A stretch of 32,712 nucleotides of DNA. It comes from Clostridia bacterium. GTDB taxonomy: Bacteria; Bacillota; Clostridia; Oscillospirales; Acutalibacteraceae. The notes under the pieces are model-generated. The model did no database searches and had not been told where the DNA came from. It worked only from the letters and a program-made list of their open reading frames with translations. The stretch is from the NCBI GenBank assembly GCA_017380575.1, contig JAFODS010000001.1:1-32712 (forward strand), written 5' to 3'. Shown piece after piece: positions 7,418 to 15,061 of the stretch. A program made the position numbers and the translations under genes. How positions within the stretch are numbered: the first letter of the stretch is position 1; every line of letters begins with the position of its first letter.

Positions 7418-7606
7418 ATGAAGGATGAAAAAAGATTAATAACAGTTGATTCCTTTGAACACAATCTGTTGATTAACGGTTTCAATGAATTCAGAAACAG
7501 TTTACTTGAACAGGAACAACCTACGGAAGATGTTGACAAACTTCTTTTGAAAATCATTGATGCTCCGCCTCTGCGAAGGAGGAGATTTGATCGTGCGGAC
7601 AGATAA
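7418..7606 (+). CDS. Small conserved-looking protein upstream of virD4 (62 aa)
   Basis: The protein (starting MKDEKRLITVDSFEHNLLIN) resembles short proteins I recall in the same slot of other ICEs: an N-terminal strand, a central amphipathic helix (NEFRNSLLEQEQPTEDVDKLLLKIIDAP) and a basic tail (PLRRRRFDRADR). AAGGCGGTG lies at a good distance from the ATG. The 3' end contains the virD4 ribosome binding site and overlaps virD4 by 14 bases, so translation is probably coupled. No activity is known to me. Confidence 0.6.
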   Translation: MKDEKRLITVDSFEHNLLINGFNEFRNSLLEQEQPTEDVDKLLLKIIDAPPLRRRRFDRADR

Positions 7607-9419
7607 ACTTTCCAAAACAAATCTCATACTTTATTCCTGCGGCCTAATCCCTGTTATATGGCTCGGACTGTTGGTTGCACCGTATGTTGACGGCGGACTT
7701 GTAGATATCATTGAAAATCTGTCAGTTGCTTTCAGTAATCCTTTTAATATTTCTTTTTGTGAGGACAGCTTAAAAACTGTCCTCGTTTTTATTGTCGGAT
7801 ATGCTCTCGGTATCGGTATATATATATCTAATGACAAGAATTACCGAAGAAGAGAAGAACACGGCTCGGCTAAATGGGGAAAGCCGGATACTATTAAAAA
7901 GAAATATATGGACAAGGACATTACCGAAAATAAGGTTCTAACTCAGAATACTGCAATCGGTCTTGACGGCAGACAGCACAGAAGAAATCTTAATGTTTTG
8001 GTATGCGGTGGTTCGGGTTCAGGTAAGACCCGATTTTATGCGAAGCCAAATATTATGCAGGCCAACACCTCGTTTATAGTTCTTGACCCGAAAGGCGAAT
8101 TGCTTCGTGATACCGGAAATATGTTAGAAAAGCATGGCTACGACATTAAGGTGCTTGACCTTATTAATATGGATAAGAGTGATTGTTATAATCCGTTTGT
8201 ATACATTAATAATGATAATGATATACAGCGACTTGTTACCAATCTGTTTAAGAATACTACTCCGAAAGGAAGTCAGAGTAATGATCCGTTCTGGGACCAA
8301 GCAGCAAGTATGCTATTAAAAGCACTTGTATCGTATCTTCATTATGAAGCACCGCCCGAAGAACAGAACTTCTCAATGGTTCTTGAACTTATCCGTGCAG
8401 GTGAAATACCTGATGAACAGATGGATACTATTATAACGAGTCAGCTTGATGATGTGTTCAACAAACTGGAAAATGATAACCCTGACCATATTGCACTTAA
8501 GTATTACCGTTCATATCGCAGCGGTTCAGCGAAAACTTTGAAATCAATTCAGATTACCTTACTTGCAAGACTTGAAAAGTTTAATCTTGATTCCCTTGCG
8601 AATATGACCTGTACAGACGAGCTTGAGCTTGACCAAATCGGAGAAAAGAAAACGGCAGTGTTTGCCCTTATTCCCGAAAACGATACAAGTTTTAATTTTA
8701 TTGTCGGTATGCTCTACACACAGCTTTTCCAACAGTTATATTATCAGGCGGATTTCGTACACGGAGGCAGGCTTCCCGTTCATGTTCATTTCGTAATGGA
8801 CGAGTTTGCTAATATTGCCTTGCCCGATGATTTTGATAAGTTGCTTTCAACAATGCGTTCCCGTGAAATATCTGTTTCAATTATCATTCAGAATATGGCA
8901 CAGCTTAAAGCATTGTTTGAAAAACAGTGGGAATCAATTGTCGGTAACTGTGATGAGTTCTTATATCTTGGCGGTAATGAGCAATCAACACACGAATACG
9001 TTTCAAAACTGTTGGGTAAAGAAACGATTGATACAAACACTTACGGACAGTCAAGAGGCAGAAACGGTAGTTACTCAACTAACTATCAGATTGCAGGAAG
9101 AGAATTGCTTACTCCGGATGAGGTGCGAATGCTTGATAACAAGTACGCACTTCTTTTTATTCGCGGTGAAAGACCGGTACAGGACTTGAAGTATGATATT
9201 TTAAAACACCCCAACGTCAAAGACACAACAGACGGAAAGGGTGAAAATTATGTTCACGGCTTTGATGATTACTCAAGCTTTGAACTTCTTTTTAAGAATC
9301 CTGAAGATATTGATACTAAAGATATAGAGGATTCAGATATTATCGTTTATTCAAATGAAGAAATAGAAGCATATTTATATGCTATGGAGGTACAAAATGG
9401 ACAAGAAAACAATCAGTAA
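7593..9419 (+). CDS. virD4: VirD4/TraG-type coupling protein
   Basis: The coupling ATPase that would bring the relaxase-DNA complex to the secretion channel. From the GTG chosen here it is 608 aa. Two N-terminal membrane segments (about residues 10-30 and 58-78) are followed by the conserved RREEHGSAKWG stretch. The Walker A motif GGSGSGKT (139-146) and Walker B FVMDEFANI (Asp403, Glu404) are intact, and the TraG motif TMRSREISVSIIIQNMAQL follows. The GTG at 7593 is preferred because AAGGAGGAG at 7576-7584 lies eight bases upstream; an ATG at 7557 would precede that site and an in-frame TTG at 7587 is an alternative. A terminator-shaped hairpin lies in frame at 7761-7790. It overlaps the Maff2 gene by 23 bases. 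Confidence 0.92.
   Translation: MRTDKLSKTNLILYSCGLIPVIWLGLLVAPYVDGGLVDIIENLSVAFSNPFNISFCEDSLKTVLVFIVGYALGIGIYISNDKNYRRREEHGSAKWGKPDTIKKKYMDKDITENKVLTQNTAIGLDGRQHRRNLNVLVCGGSGSGKTRFYAKPNIMQANTSFIVLDPKGELLRDTGNMLEKHGYDIKVLDLINMDKSDCYNPFVYINNDNDIQRLVTNLFKNTTPKGSQSNDPFWDQAASMLLKALVSYLHYEAPPEEQNFSMVLELIRAGEIPDEQMDTIITSQLDDVFNKLENDNPDHIALKYYRSYRSGSAKTLKSIQITLLARLEKFNLDSLANMTCTDELELDQIGEKKTAVFALIPENDTSFNFIVGMLYTQLFQQLYYQADFVHGGRLPVHVHFVMDEFANIALPDDFDKLLSTMRSREISVSIIIQNMAQLKALFEKQWESIVGNCDEFLYLGGNEQSTHEYVSKLLGKETIDTNTYGQSRGRNGSYSTNYQIAGRELLTPDEVRMLDNKYALLFIRGERPVQDLKYDILKHPNVKDTTDGKGENYVHGFDDYSSFELLFKNPEDIDTKDIEDSDIIVYSNEEIEAYLYAMEVQNGQENNQ
7761..7790 (+). terminator. Intragenic terminator-shaped hairpin near the 5' end of virD4
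   Basis: A perfect 8-bp stem (GAGGACAG with CTGTCCTC) around an eight-base loop is followed by GTTTTT. It is in frame, about 170 bases after the virD4 start. Confidence 0.55.
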
Positions 9420-9744
9420 AACAAAGAAAATCCCGATGAAGGGTAACGTAAGAAAAGGTTTCAAGAGTTATGTGGGTATTATCCTTTGCCTTGTAATGCT
9501 TTTCACTTTCAGTGTAACAGCACTGGCAGCAGATGATCCTGTTGCAGTGGTAAACAATCTTTCAACATTCATATTCGGCCTTATCAGAGCAATAGGTCTT
9601 ATTATCCTCGGTTTCGGTATCGTGCAGGTCGGTCTTTCTCTTAAATCGCACGACCCGTCACAGAGAGCTAACGGTTTCCTTACAGTAGCAGGTGGTATTG
9701 TAATCACCTTTGCAAAAGAAATTCTTGACCTTATTGTCGGATAA
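9397..9744 (+). CDS. Maff2-family small membrane protein (VirB2-like position)
   Basis: The 115-aa protein matches the Maff2 family of Clostridia mobile elements. It has a basic N-terminus (MDKKTISKTKKIPMKGNVRK), a first hydrophobic segment ending in TALA that looks like a cleavable signal, a second segment (IFGLIRAIGLIILGFGIVQVGLSL) and a third (LTVAGGIVITFAKEILDLIVG). The two-helix core after cleavage resembles VirB2/TrbC-type pilins, so a structural channel role is plausible but not proven. GGAGG lies seven bases before the chosen ATG, inside the end of virD4; an in-frame ATG six codons upstream is less well placed. A 105-base gap follows before the SLOG gene. Confidence 0.82.
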   Translation: MDKKTISKTKKIPMKGNVRKGFKSYVGIILCLVMLFTFSVTALAADDPVAVVNNLSTFIFGLIRAIGLIILGFGIVQVGLSLKSHDPSQRANGFLTVAGGIVITFAKEILDLIVG

Positions 9745-9849
9745 GTACTTCTGCGGTGGGAAAAGTCTATTGTCAGTTGGTTCTAAACTGATTAAAAATT
9801 TGTTACACTCTTAATGAATTTTATTCACTAAAGGGAAGGAAAAATTAAT

Positions 9850-10356
9850 ATGATTGATCTGCCTTATAAGACTGCATGTTTTACAGGACACAGACCGCAA
9901 TCTATAACATATCTGTGGGATGAAGATTCTGTTCAGAGTTTGAACTTGAGAAAAAGAATCAGATCTGCTGTGATATATTTAATTGAAACCTATGATGTCA
10001 GACACTTTATATCGGGTATGGCGATAGGTGTTGATATGATTGCTGCCGAAGTTGTACTTGAAGTAAAAAGTCAGTATTCTGACATTACTTTGGAATGTGC
10101 AATTCCCTGTGAAGTTCAACCTTTGAAGTGGAGTGATAAGTATAAGAGCAGATATTACCGTATTCTGGAGTTAGCTGATACAAAAACTATTCTACAAACA
10201 AACTATACTGCTGACTGTATGCATAAAAGAAATTGTTATATGGTTGATAAATCCGATTTTGTGATAGCGGTATGGAACGGTTCTCCTTCAGGAACCGGAA
10301 AAACGGTATTATATGCAAAAGAGCGTAATAAAAGAATAATTAAAATAAATCCATAA
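9850..10356 (+). CDS. SLOG-fold protein (DUF1273/YpsA-like)
   Basis: The 168-aa protein carries the hallmark of the DUF1273/YpsA branch of the SLOG superfamily, Rossmannoid proteins that bind or process nucleotide-derived ligands. The signature TGHRPQ is at residues 12-17, followed by HFISGMAIGVDMIAAE (about 55-70), and near the C-terminus DFVIAVWNGSPSGTGKTV (about 138-155), the usual glycine-rich ligand-binding loop. It starts after an AAGGGAAGG ribosome binding site. An intrinsic terminator lies five bases after its stop, so it forms its own unit between Maff2 and virB6. That looks like cargo inside the transfer operon. A role in nucleotide sensing is inference from the fold. Confidence 0.82.
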   Translation: MIDLPYKTACFTGHRPQSITYLWDEDSVQSLNLRKRIRSAVIYLIETYDVRHFISGMAIGVDMIAAEVVLEVKSQYSDITLECAIPCEVQPLKWSDKYKSRYYRILELADTKTILQTNYTADCMHKRNCYMVDKSDFVIAVWNGSPSGTGKTVLYAKERNKRIIKINP

Positions 10357-10360
10357 GATA

Positions 10361-10393
10361 AGAGTGTGCGATTACTCGCACACTCTTTGTTTT
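10361..10393 (+). terminator. Intrinsic terminator after the SLOG gene
   Basis: A perfect 10-bp stem (AGAGTGTGCG with CGCACACTCT) around a six-base loop is followed by TTGTTTT. It starts five bases after the SLOG stop codon and would uncouple virB6 from upstream transcription unless read through. Confidence 0.85.
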
Positions 10394-10442
10394 ATGGAGT
10401 ATTCGAATCCTGCGTTTGAATGTAAAAATGCAAATTTAACAG

Positions 10443-10524
10443 AAAAAGTGTTTATAAAAAGCCTTGGAAGTTTTTGCTTCTATATATATAAACAACCGAA
10501 ATGCGAAAATGCAACACTTTTTTT
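10443..10524 (+). promoter_or_regulatory. Structured leader upstream of virB6
   Basis: In the 158-base gap before virB6, AAAAAGTGTT (10443-10452) can pair with AACACTTTTT (10513-10522). The latter ends in a T7 run, giving a terminator-like long-range stem. Between the arms is a smaller hairpin (GAAG, loop, CTTC at 10467-10480). The arrangement could be an attenuator or a read-through control. The downstream arm ends just before the AAAGGAGG ribosome binding site of virB6. Confidence 0.35.
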
Positions 10525-10551
10525 AAAAATTTTTTTCAAAGGAGGTTTTTG

Positions 10552-11394
10552 ATGGAAGATTCAAGTAATTGGGTAGTGCAAAATCTACAGAATGCACTTT
10601 CCACTTGGAACGATAAGTTAAGTGAAATATGGCTTCTCATCACTCAATCCCCCGAAGAATTTAAAGACGGTACGATATGGAACGTCATAACCAATATCCA
10701 CGGAGCACTTCAAGCGATAGGCTATTCGCTTTTAGTGCTCTTTTTCGTTGTAGGCGTAATGAAAACCTGCGGCAGTTTTGCAGAAATGAAGCGACCCGAA
10801 ATTGCCGTTAAGATGTTCATCCGCTTTATACTTTCTAAAGCAGCCATTGACTACGGTCTTGAATTGATGATGGCTCTGTTTGATATTGTGCAAGGTATTG
10901 TTGCAAAGATTATGGCAACGTCAGGTCTTGCATCTATTGAACAAACAGTATTGCCCGACTCAATCATACAGGCAATAGAAGACAGCGGATTTTGGGAAAG
11001 CGTACCCTTGTGGGCAGTCACCCTTATAGGTAGTCTGTTCATAACGGTTCTTTCCTTCATTATGATTATGACGGTTTATGGACGTTTCTTCAGAATTTAT
11101 CTATACACAGCCATTGCCCCGGTGCCTTTAGCCGCATTTGCAGGTGAATCTTCATCCTCAGTCGGTAAGAGCTTTATCAAATCTTATGCGGCGGTTTGCC
11201 TTGAAGGTGCAATTATTGTACTTGGTTGTATAATCTTCTCGCTGTTTGCCGCTTCACCTCCGGTTGTTGATGAAACGGCAGAGGCGGTAAATCAGGTATG
11301 GAGTTATGTCGGTGAATTGATATTCAATATGATTGTACTCGTCGGAACAGTAAAAATGAGTGATAGAGTTGTTAAGGAAATGATGGGTCTTTAA
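10552..11394 (+). CDS. virB6: VirB6/TrbL-like polytopic membrane channel protein (CD1112 type)
   Basis: The 280-aa protein is the multi-pass inner channel component of the transfer machinery. An N-terminal soluble stretch (about 1-45) is followed by hydrophobic segments at about 50-72, 85-115, 150-175, 180-205, 220-240 and 255-270. The region VYGRFFRIYLYTAIAPVPLAAFAG is typical of CD1112-type VirB6-like proteins of Clostridia ICEs. The ATG at 10552 follows AAAGGAGG by six bases; an in-frame ATG at 10501 sits in the structured leader and is less likely. A compound terminator-shaped hairpin lies in frame at 10703-10745. A bidirectional terminator follows the gene. Confidence 0.85.
   Translation: MEDSSNWVVQNLQNALSTWNDKLSEIWLLITQSPEEFKDGTIWNVITNIHGALQAIGYSLLVLFFVVGVMKTCGSFAEMKRPEIAVKMFIRFILSKAAIDYGLELMMALFDIVQGIVAKIMATSGLASIEQTVLPDSIIQAIEDSGFWESVPLWAVTLIGSLFITVLSFIMIMTVYGRFFRIYLYTAIAPVPLAAFAGESSSSVGKSFIKSYAAVCLEGAIIVLGCIIFSLFAASPPVVDETAEAVNQVWSYVGELIFNMIVLVGTVKMSDRVVKEMMGL
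10703..10745 (+). terminator. Intragenic terminator-shaped hairpin near the 5' end of virB6
   Basis: Outer arms GAGCACT (10703-10709) and AGTGCTC (10734-10740) enclose a second stem, AAGCGA with TCGCTT. T5 follows immediately (10741-10745). It is in frame, about 150 bases after the virB6 start. Confidence 0.55.
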
Positions 11395-11454
11395 TAGAAT
11401 TTGATATAAACAATAAGAACAACTGTTATAATAAAGTTTTTGTTTTGTATGATT

Positions 11455-11481
11455 AAAGCACCAGCTTTTTGCTGGTGCTTT
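11455..11481. terminator. Bidirectional intrinsic terminator between virB6 and the reversed cassette
   Basis: An 11-bp perfect stem (AAAGCACCAGC with GCTGGTGCTTT) around a T5 loop has T-rich flanks on both strands. It sits between the convergent virB6 (+) and the 65-aa gene (-) and could serve both. Confidence 0.85.
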
Positions 11482-11484
11482 AAT

Positions 11485-11682
11485 TTACATACTTGATGAA
11501 TCTGCAATAAAACTGATGAGTTGTATGATGGCTAATGCTACAGGGAATAGTGCTTGAGTAATCATACTTAACTTGTTAGCTAACGATAGTAAAATATCTA
11601 GAGTTTTATTTGTGATTAGAAGTAAATCTTTAAAACTCAATTTTTTAGCTTTAGTTTTTGAACGAATCTTTTTTTTGCTCAT
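11485..11682 (-). CDS. Small basic/hydrophobic peptide, unknown function (65 aa)
   Basis: The gene has an excellent ribosome binding site (AGGAGGT, about seven bases before the ATG), so it is likely translated although no family is recognised. The first 20 residues are strongly basic (MSKKKIRSKTKAKKLSFKDL). Two amphipathic to hydrophobic segments follow, at about 20-43 and 44-62, ending in IIQLISFIADSSSM. Such a peptide could insert into membranes; possibilities are a toxin-like peptide, a leaderless-bacteriocin-like peptide or a membrane anchor. None can be chosen from sequence. It lies downstream of an XRE regulator on the same strand and both oppose the transfer operon. A small inverted repeat overlaps its 5' region. 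Confidence 0.6.
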   Translation of the reverse strand: MSKKKIRSKTKAKKLSFKDLLLITNKTLDILLSLANKLSMITQALFPVALAIIQLISFIADSSSM

Positions 11683-11705
11683 AATAATATACCTCCTAGT
11701 TTATT

Positions 11706-11717
11706 AACTACTTAGTT
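11706..11717. promoter_or_regulatory. Possible operator for the XRE/65-aa cassette
   Basis: A short inverted repeat, AACTA-CT-TAGTT, lies 24-35 bases upstream of the 65-aa gene, just downstream (minus strand) of a TTGACA. It would suit binding by the neighbouring XRE protein, but the arms are only five bases and could be chance. Confidence 0.3.
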
Positions 11718-11803
11718 GTATTATTATATGGTTGTCAAAAAAAACATATTACTTAAATTGTAAAAAAAATTAATATAATAAAAACTTGTTGAATAGTTTG
11801 TTT

Positions 11804-12004
11804 TTAATCGATGATAAACCAAATGTCATTTATGTTTTTTTGTAAAGAATTAGATATTTTTATTGCGATTTCAAGAGAAGGGATTGATTGCCCGTTTTCA
11901 TACCTTGAATATTGTTGTTCTGCAATATCTAACATTTTTGAAAACTCTCTTTTGTTCATTAAGTACTCCCGCATTCGTATTATTTTTAAGTTGTTATTTA
12001 ACAT
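11804..12004 (-). CDS. XRE-family (Cro/CI-type) helix-turn-helix regulator
   Basis: The 66-aa protein is a single HTH_3-type domain: NLKIIRMREYLMNKREFSKMLD (helices 1-2), then IAEQQYSRYENGQSIP with the recognition helix and typical YENG turn, then SLEIAIKISNSLQKNINDIW. It is a stand-alone DNA-binding domain, so probably a repressor acting as a dimer. The ATG at 12004 has AGGTGA upstream; an in-frame ATG six codons earlier lacks that spacing. It faces away from the downstream transfer genes and lies 121 bases before the 65-aa gene on the same strand. It could control that gene, the divergent transfer genes starting at 12141, or both. Confidence 0.8.
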   Translation of the reverse strand: MLNNNLKIIRMREYLMNKREFSKMLDIAEQQYSRYENGQSIPSLEIAIKISNSLQKNINDIWFIID

Positions 12005-12140
12005 AATTCTATCACCTATCATAATAATCTATCAAAACAATATTATAAATGCATTTTAATGAAATTATCGTCGGAATAATAGTTTTAAAAAATTTATATA
12101 AAAGGAAATTATGGGACTTTAATTGTGAAAGGAGATTCAG

Positions 12141-12371
12141 ATGTTTGAACAGATATATAACCTGCATTTGATTGACGGCGGTGTGGTGTCAATTAAAGAA
12201 GAACAGGATGCTTCAGGTGAAAGCTCTTTTATGAATGAATTTATGAGTTGTAAGTCTGAACACGTTTTCTGCATCGTTGATGAAATAAGCGGATTTACCT
12301 ATGTACCTAAAAGAAGCATAGTTTATGTGACAACAGGGGATGTGAATGAGGTGAACGACTTTGGAAGTTAA
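12141..12371 (+). CDS. Small protein preceding PrgI (76 aa), conserved position
   Basis: I recognise this as resembling small proteins found just before PrgI in related ICEs, but no function is attached. It begins MFEQIYNLHLIDGGVVSIKE, carries a Met/Ser-rich central helix (SFMNEFMSCKSE) and ends with strand-forming FTYVPKRSIVYVTTGDV. This suggests a small alpha/beta cytoplasmic protein. The ATG follows GAAAGGAGA by about six bases. Its end overlaps the PrgI start by 11 bases, so translation is likely coupled. It restarts the transfer operon after the reversed XRE cassette; any promoter must lie in the 136-base AT-rich gap upstream. Confidence 0.6.
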   Translation: MFEQIYNLHLIDGGVVSIKEEQDASGESSFMNEFMSCKSEHVFCIVDEISGFTYVPKRSIVYVTTGDVNEVNDFGS

Positions 12372-12735
12372 AATCAACAGAGAAATACGAGATTACAGTG
12401 AAGCTGTGTATTTCGGTCTTAATCTGAGACAGTTCATCTTTTCAATTCTTGCCTGCGGTGTTGCAGTAGGACTGTACTTTCTTTTAAAACCGTTATTCGG
12501 TATTGAAACACTCAGTTGGGTGTGCATTGTAGGTGCAGCTCCCTTTGCAGCACTCGGTTTCTTCAAATATCACGGAATGACAGCAGAAAAGGTTTTGTTC
12601 GCTTACCTTAAAAGTGAAATTCTTATGCCTAAAGAATTGAAGTTTATTGCAGTAAACTATTATGACAAAATGGAAGGGGAGAGTGACGATGTTCGACCTC
12701 ATAGGCACAATAAAAAAGAAATCCGGACTAGATGA
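12361..12735 (+). CDS. prgI: PrgI-family membrane protein (VirB3-like), TTG start
   Basis: The 124-aa protein matches the PrgI family of Gram-positive conjugation systems, the VirB3-like partner of VirB4. It begins MEVKINREIRDYSEAVYFGLNLRQ, the family's conserved N-terminus. Two membrane segments follow (about 24-44 and 51-70) and then the FFKYHGMTAEKVLFAYLKSEILMPKELKF stretch, with a short basic tail. The start is TTG at 12361, preceded by GAGGTG; no ATG gives the family N-terminus. It overlaps the preceding gene by 11 bases and virB4 by 47 bases. Confidence 0.85.
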   Translation: MEVKINREIRDYSEAVYFGLNLRQFIFSILACGVAVGLYFLLKPLFGIETLSWVCIVGAAPFAALGFFKYHGMTAEKVLFAYLKSEILMPKELKFIAVNYYDKMEGESDDVRPHRHNKKEIRTR

Positions 12736-15040
12736 GTTGTTCGGGGACGGAATGTCAGTCCCGAAGTCCGTTCAGGATGTCATTAAAATTGATGCCGTGT
12801 ATTCAGACGGTATCTTTTTGACAGGCAGGGACAGATATTCCAAAACATTCAGGTTTACCGATATAAATTATGCGGTATCAAGTAAGGAAGATAAAGAAGC
12901 AAACTTCCTGCGTTACAGTGAAATCCTGAACTCTCTTGAAAACGGTATTTCAAGTCAGATTACCATTATCAACAGGAAGCTCAAAAAAGCAGAGCTTAAA
13001 GAAATTGCACTTCTTGAAAAGGCAAATGATGATAAGGATAAATACCGTAAAGAAATCAATGATATGCTCACAATGATAGCGAACGGAGCTAATGCTATTG
13101 TTCAGGACAAATATGTAACGCTCACAATTCAGAAAAAGACGGTTGAAGAAGCACGAAGTCACTTCAACCGTGTCGGTGCAGATTTAACCGCACACTTTTC
13201 AAGACTCGGTTCAAAGTGTACCGACCTTGATTTAACAGAAAGACTTCGCATCATTCACGATTTCTGCAGACCCAAAGAATCAGCCGACTATCACTTTGAT
13301 TTAAGAGATACGATGCATAAGGGTCAGCATTTCAAAGACTATATCACACCTGACGGTTTTGAATTTATGTCAGATTACTTCAAAATCGGTGACAGGTTCG
13401 GCAGAGTTCTGTTTATCCGTGATTATCCTTCATATATCAAAGACAGTGTTGTATGGGAACTCACAGATACAAACAGAAATATGATTTTTAACTTTGATAT
13501 TGTCCCGGTATCAACAGAAGAGGCTCAGAAATTCGGTGAAAAACAGGCACTCGGTATTGAAACCAATATCGCAAACTATCAGCGAAAGCAGAATGCTAAT
13601 AACAACTATACGGCTGTTATACCGTATGACCTTGAACAGCAGAGAAAGGAAGTCAGAGAATTCCTTGATGACCTTACAACCCGTGACCAAAAGATGTTCA
13701 AAGTTGTTATCACGGTTATGCACACAGCCGATACTCTTGAAGAGCTCAACAACGATACAGAAGCAATTCAGGCAACAGGCAGAAAGCACATGTGTCAGCT
13801 CGGTGTTCTTAAGTATCAGCAGTTGGATGGCTTTAATGCAACACTTCCGATAGGTATAAATAAGATTGAAGCAAGGCGTACTCTTACAACAGAAAGCCTT
13901 GCTGTTTTTATGCCCTTTAAGGTTCAGGAAATTCAGCACGATGGCGGTGTATTCCAAGGTGTAAATGTTATCTCAAAGAATATGATTATTGTTAATCGTA
14001 AGTTCCTTCTTAACGGTAACTGCTTCATTCTCGGTGTTTCGGGTTCAGGTAAATCCTTTACTGCAAAGGAAGAAATGGTAAATCTTCTTCTTTCAACCGA
14101 TGCTGACGTTATGATTATTGACCCTGAAAGAGAATACTCGGCACTTGTTGAAGCAATGGGCGGTCAGGTTATAGAGCTTTCGGCAAAGAGTAAAAATCAT
14201 ATCAACTGCCTTGATATAAACAAGGAATATGCAGAAGGTGCAAGCCCTATTGCTTTTAAGGCAGAATTTGTGCTTTCCCTCTTTGAACAGGTTATGGGTA
14301 AAGACGGTATTGATGCCATTCAGAAATCCATTGTTGACCGTTGTCTTACAAATGTGTATTCAAGCTATATCAAGAGAGAATATACCGGAAAGGTTCCCAC
14401 ACTTGTTGACCTTTGCAACAATCTGAGAAAGCAGCCTGAACCGGAAGCTCTTGAGCTTGCAACTGCTATGGAATTGTTTGCATCAGGTTCACACAGTACC
14501 TTTGCACAGAAAACCAATGTAAACATTGAAAACAGACTTATCTGTTATGACATTCTTGAACTCGGTAGTCAGTTAATGCCTATCGGTATGCTTGTGGTTC
14601 TTGACAGTATTCTGAACCGTATCACAAAGAACAGAGCTGAAGGCAGAGAAACGTATATCTTCATTGACGAGATATATCTTCTTTTCCAACACGAATACTC
14701 TGCAAACTTCCTTTTTACCTTGTGGAAAAGAGTACGAAAATACGGAGCTTATTGTACCGGTATAACACAGAATGTTGATGACCTGCTTCAGAGCCACACA
14801 GCACGAACAATGCTCGCAAACTCCGAGTTTATTATAATGCTCAATCAGGGCGGTACTGACAGAGAAGACCTTGCAAATCTCTTACAGATTAGCGAAACAC
14901 AGATGACCCACATCACAAATGTTGAAGTCGGTCACGGTCTTGTTAAGGTCGGTTCTGCTCTTGTTCCTTTTGAAAGAAAGTTCCCGAAGAATACGGAACT
15001 GTATAAACTTATGACCACAAAGGTCGGCGAATTAAATTAA
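12689..15040 (+). CDS. virB4: VirB4-type conjugation ATPase
   Basis: The 783-aa protein is the conserved motor of the type IV secretion channel, acting at the inner face of the membrane. Walker A is GVSGSGKS at residues 449-456 and Walker B is TYIFIDEIYLLF with Asp660-Glu661. The C-terminal GITQNVDDLLQSHTARTMLANS and FIIMLNQGGTDRE stretches are standard VirB4/TraE motifs. The N-terminal half (about 1-430) is the usual VirB4 N-domain. The ATG at 12689 follows AGGGGAGAG; an in-frame ATG nine codons upstream is possible. The gene overlaps prgI by 47 bases. Two terminator-shaped hairpins lie in frame, at 12791-12819 and 13870-13909. Confidence 0.93.
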   Translation: MFDLIGTIKKKSGLDELFGDGMSVPKSVQDVIKIDAVYSDGIFLTGRDRYSKTFRFTDINYAVSSKEDKEANFLRYSEILNSLENGISSQITIINRKLKKAELKEIALLEKANDDKDKYRKEINDMLTMIANGANAIVQDKYVTLTIQKKTVEEARSHFNRVGADLTAHFSRLGSKCTDLDLTERLRIIHDFCRPKESADYHFDLRDTMHKGQHFKDYITPDGFEFMSDYFKIGDRFGRVLFIRDYPSYIKDSVVWELTDTNRNMIFNFDIVPVSTEEAQKFGEKQALGIETNIANYQRKQNANNNYTAVIPYDLEQQRKEVREFLDDLTTRDQKMFKVVITVMHTADTLEELNNDTEAIQATGRKHMCQLGVLKYQQLDGFNATLPIGINKIEARRTLTTESLAVFMPFKVQEIQHDGGVFQGVNVISKNMIIVNRKFLLNGNCFILGVSGSGKSFTAKEEMVNLLLSTDADVMIIDPEREYSALVEAMGGQVIELSAKSKNHINCLDINKEYAEGASPIAFKAEFVLSLFEQVMGKDGIDAIQKSIVDRCLTNVYSSYIKREYTGKVPTLVDLCNNLRKQPEPEALELATAMELFASGSHSTFAQKTNVNIENRLICYDILELGSQLMPIGMLVVLDSILNRITKNRAEGRETYIFIDEIYLLFQHEYSANFLFTLWKRVRKYGAYCTGITQNVDDLLQSHTARTMLANSEFIIMLNQGGTDREDLANLLQISETQMTHITNVEVGHGLVKVGSALVPFERKFPKNTELYKLMTTKVGELN
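12791..12819 (+). terminator. Intragenic terminator-shaped hairpin near the 5' end of virB4
   Basis: An 8-bp stem (GATGCCGT with ACGGTATC, one G-U pair) around an eight-base loop is followed by T5. It is in frame, about 100 bases after the virB4 start. Confidence 0.5.
13870..13909 (+). terminator. Second intragenic terminator-shaped hairpin in virB4
   Basis: A perfect 8-bp stem (AGCAAGGC with GCCTTGCT) is followed by GTTTTT. The loop is long (18 bases), so it is weaker than the others, although GTA and TAC can pair within it. Confidence 0.4.
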
Positions 15041-15061
15041 AGAAAGTAGAGGTTTTTATTT

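Noticed and set aside
10364-10552. 62-aa open frame upstream of virB6
   Set aside because: It begins inside the SLOG gene terminator, lacks a ribosome binding site, and covers the structured leader.
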